Shown here: positions 46,949 to 47,101 of the stretch, one piece after another
Layout of the letters: every line of letters starts with the position of its first letter
Numbering within the stretch: the first letter of the stretch is position 1
IMG/VR virus record: IMGVR_UViG_3300031839_000645
Coordinates: 1 to 47,101 of that record
Strand: one strand, 5' to 3'
From: a virus
Length of the DNA: 47,101 bases
Notes under the pieces: model-generated
Databases searched by the model: none
The model's input: only the letters and a program-made list of their open reading frames with translations
Told to the model about the DNA's origin: nothing
Program-made: the position numbers and the translations under genes

Positions 46949-47101
46949 TAATCATGCTGCATTCTGCCACCTCCAGGATACATAGATCCTTTCTTCATCT
47001 TCATGCCATGTCCAGCTTTTTTCATTTTACCACCGTACATCATGGAATCCTTCATCTTACCGCCTTTCATCATTTTTTTCATCATCTTTCCACCATACAT
47101 A
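46948..47101 (-). CDS. Met/Lys/Gly-repeat basic protein (5' end outside the window)
   Basis: An open minus-strand frame of 50 residues runs from the right edge to a TAA at 46948. It is built of repeated 'MYGGKM' / 'KGGKMK' units: MYGGKMMKKMMKGGKMKDS, then MMYGGKMKKAGHGMKMKKGS, and ends YPGGGRMQHD. Met plus Lys make up about half of the residues. The end 'HGM...GGR.QHD' is shared with the small basic protein at 5612-5806 and partly with 5281-5610, about 41 kb away. An ATG occurs at 47100, but similar units may continue beyond the window. Function is unknown; a DNA- or virion-binding peptide is possible. Confidence 0.65.
   Translation of the reverse strand, partial: MYGGKMMKKMMKGGKMKDSMMYGGKMKKAGHGMKMKKGSMYPGGGRMQHD

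Noticed and set aside
1-47101. Prophage or integration signs, insertion sequences, CRISPR arrays
   Set aside because: No integrase, transposase, inverted terminal repeats, regular repeat-spacer pattern or bacterial flanking genes were seen.

Overview
The window is one AT-rich segment of a tailed double-stranded DNA phage genome. It holds the whole virion-morphogenesis block plus the end of a small second operon. The likely host is a Bacteroidota (Flavobacteriia-like) bacterium. Reasons: start codons sit behind A-rich leaders with no Shine-Dalgarno sequence, several gaps carry TATATTTG (a match to the Bacteroidota -7 element TAnnTTTG), and the small basic proteins look like ones known from marine phages. 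Host and habitat are inferences. No tRNA, rRNA, CRISPR array, insertion sequence or integrase was found.

Layout. Positions 1-1147 hold five short rightward genes: the end of a helix-turn-helix protein, a zinc-ribbon protein and three small unknowns. They converge at a hairpin terminator (1235-1266) on one very long leftward operon that fills the rest. Read in its own direction, from right to left, the operon starts with small basic proteins and a coiled-coil fibre protein. The packaging and head module follows: terminase large subunit, portal, scaffold-like protein, HK97-type major capsid protein and two small head proteins. Next come the collar or ring proteins of a short tail, a 1904-residue tail 'muzzle/stabilization'-like protein, and four probable ejected internal proteins, one with an N-terminal tail-lysozyme domain. 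Then comes a 3644-residue giant protein, followed by small surface proteins (one lectin-like), a lysis cassette, a cluster of Lys/Arg-rich proteins and finally an HTH-metallophosphoesterase.

The most striking gene is the giant protein (9419-20353). It joins an HExxH zinc-metallopeptidase motif (residues 968-972) to a segment that looks like a single-chain, two-barrel RNA polymerase. That segment has an R-x-P motif at 2212-2214 and D-L-D-G-D at 2254-2258, in the order and approximate spacing of the beta-prime catalytic barrel. Gene order and several structural proteins resemble crAss-like phages, which carry virion RNA polymerases. The simplest reading is a crAss-like or sister-lineage podovirus that packages and injects its own polymerase, with the four neighbouring cargo proteins forming the ejection apparatus.

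Regulation. Twelve junctions have the form TAATG and others are ATGA, so translational coupling is extensive. Only a few gaps exist. Five carry TATATTTG or a near match just before a gene, and several around the capsid genes carry GC-rich hairpins, suggesting that abundant head proteins are set off as separate transcription units. All functional calls rest on reading motifs by eye; no database search was possible.
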